5,136 bases of DNA, taken from positions 1 through 5,136 of the forward strand of contig PWUG01000018.1 in NCBI GenBank assembly GCA_003562605.1, in the 5' to 3' direction. How positions within the stretch are numbered: the stretch's first letter is position 1; each line of letters starts with the position of its first letter. Below, in pieces: positions 4,870 to 5,136 of the stretch. This DNA is from Syntrophomonadaceae bacterium (GTDB lineage: Bacteria > Bacillota_D > Dethiobacteria > DTU022). The notes under the pieces were generated by a model. It did no database searches, had not been told where the DNA came from, and worked only from the letters and a program-made list of their open reading frames with translations. A program made the position numbers and the translations under genes.

Positions 4870-5136
4870 AGACAATGCCTAAGGCCAGTAAAGCTGAAAT
4901 CAGGTAACCTACGACAAGAGCGATACAGAAAACTGTAAAAACGTACAGGAATATAAAGCGGCGCTTAAAAACAGAGCTCATAAAGATAATACCGCTGATG
5001 CTGGTCCCGGAGCCAGATATTATAAATGCTATTCCGGCCCCTACCGCTCCCGTTGCGCCAATCAGCGGCGCTGCCAGGGCAATCATTGCACAATCTCCGC
5101 TGTAAACCGGAATACCGATAAGTGCACCAATGAAAA
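4868..5136 (-). CDS. YraQ/ArsP_1-family (PF03773-like) permease, C-terminal fragment
   Basis: The frame is open to the right edge, so the N-terminal part is outside the window; 88 codons plus stop are visible. The fragment begins FIGALIGIPVYSGDCA, continues through a Gly/Ala-rich membrane segment GAVGAGIAFIISGSGTSISG, then a short basic cytoplasmic loop FKRR and a final membrane helix of about 25 residues. The order GxPxY, small-residue helix, G-x-x-T-S/N-I, helix recalls the predicted permease family that contains YraQ and the organoarsenical exporter ArsP. The usual GPAT is GSGT here. The ATG at 5084-5086 is internal: the preceding codons are well-formed and match the family, so it is not taken as the start. 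It converges on the reductase gene. Substrate is unknown; family assignment is from recalled motif pattern only. Confidence 0.7.
   Translation of the reverse strand, partial: FIGALIGIPVYSGDCAMIALAAPLIGATGAVGAGIAFIISGSGTSISGIIFMSSVFKRRFIFLYVFTVFCIALVVGYLISALLALGIV

Noticed and set aside
5084..5086. ATG at 5084-5086 as the start of a 72-residue membrane protein
   Set aside because: The frame stays open upstream to the window edge and encodes a family-like GIPVYSGDCA segment, so this Met is internal to a longer permease.

Overview
The window looks like ordinary chromosomal DNA from an anaerobic, low-to-medium GC Firmicute, probably of the Clostridia. This is an inference from strong AAGGAG/GGAGG ribosome binding sites, TTGACA/TATAAT-type promoters, GTG and TTG starts, and a CoA-disulfide reductase-rhodanese fusion of a type common in that group. 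No IS element, CRISPR array, tRNA, rRNA or phage gene was seen.

Layout. Minus strand, right to left: lgt (2174-2953), a lipoprotein MsrB (1508-2089), an MFS transporter (309-1454) and, at the left edge, the first 40 codons of a DtxR/MntR-family metalloregulator (1-121). The three complete minus-strand genes are closely spaced (84 and 53 bp) and may share transcripts from the TTGACA promoter in front of lgt; msrB may also have its own promoter. The regulator gene has a near-consensus promoter and two GTTAG-N6-CTAAC operators in its leader, which suggests autoregulation. Plus strand: a 553-aa CoA-disulfide/persulfide reductase with a C-terminal rhodanese domain (3132-4793), transcribed divergently from lgt and followed by a weak hairpin/T-run terminator. 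Right edge, minus strand and convergent: the C-terminal 88 residues of a YraQ/ArsP-like membrane permease (4868-5136 and beyond).

How they may work together. Lgt attaches the diacylglyceryl group to prolipoproteins, and the next gene encodes a prolipoprotein with a lipobox, so the enzyme sits beside one of its likely substrates. That substrate, MsrB, repairs oxidised methionine outside the membrane but lacks the usual resolving cysteine. The divergent flavoprotein handles low-molecular-weight disulfides and persulfides. Thiol/sulfur redox and oxidative damage repair is therefore a plausible loose theme, with metal sensing next door. I see no evidence for a wholly new system; the most informative details are in the regulatory regions and in the MsrB active-site substitution.
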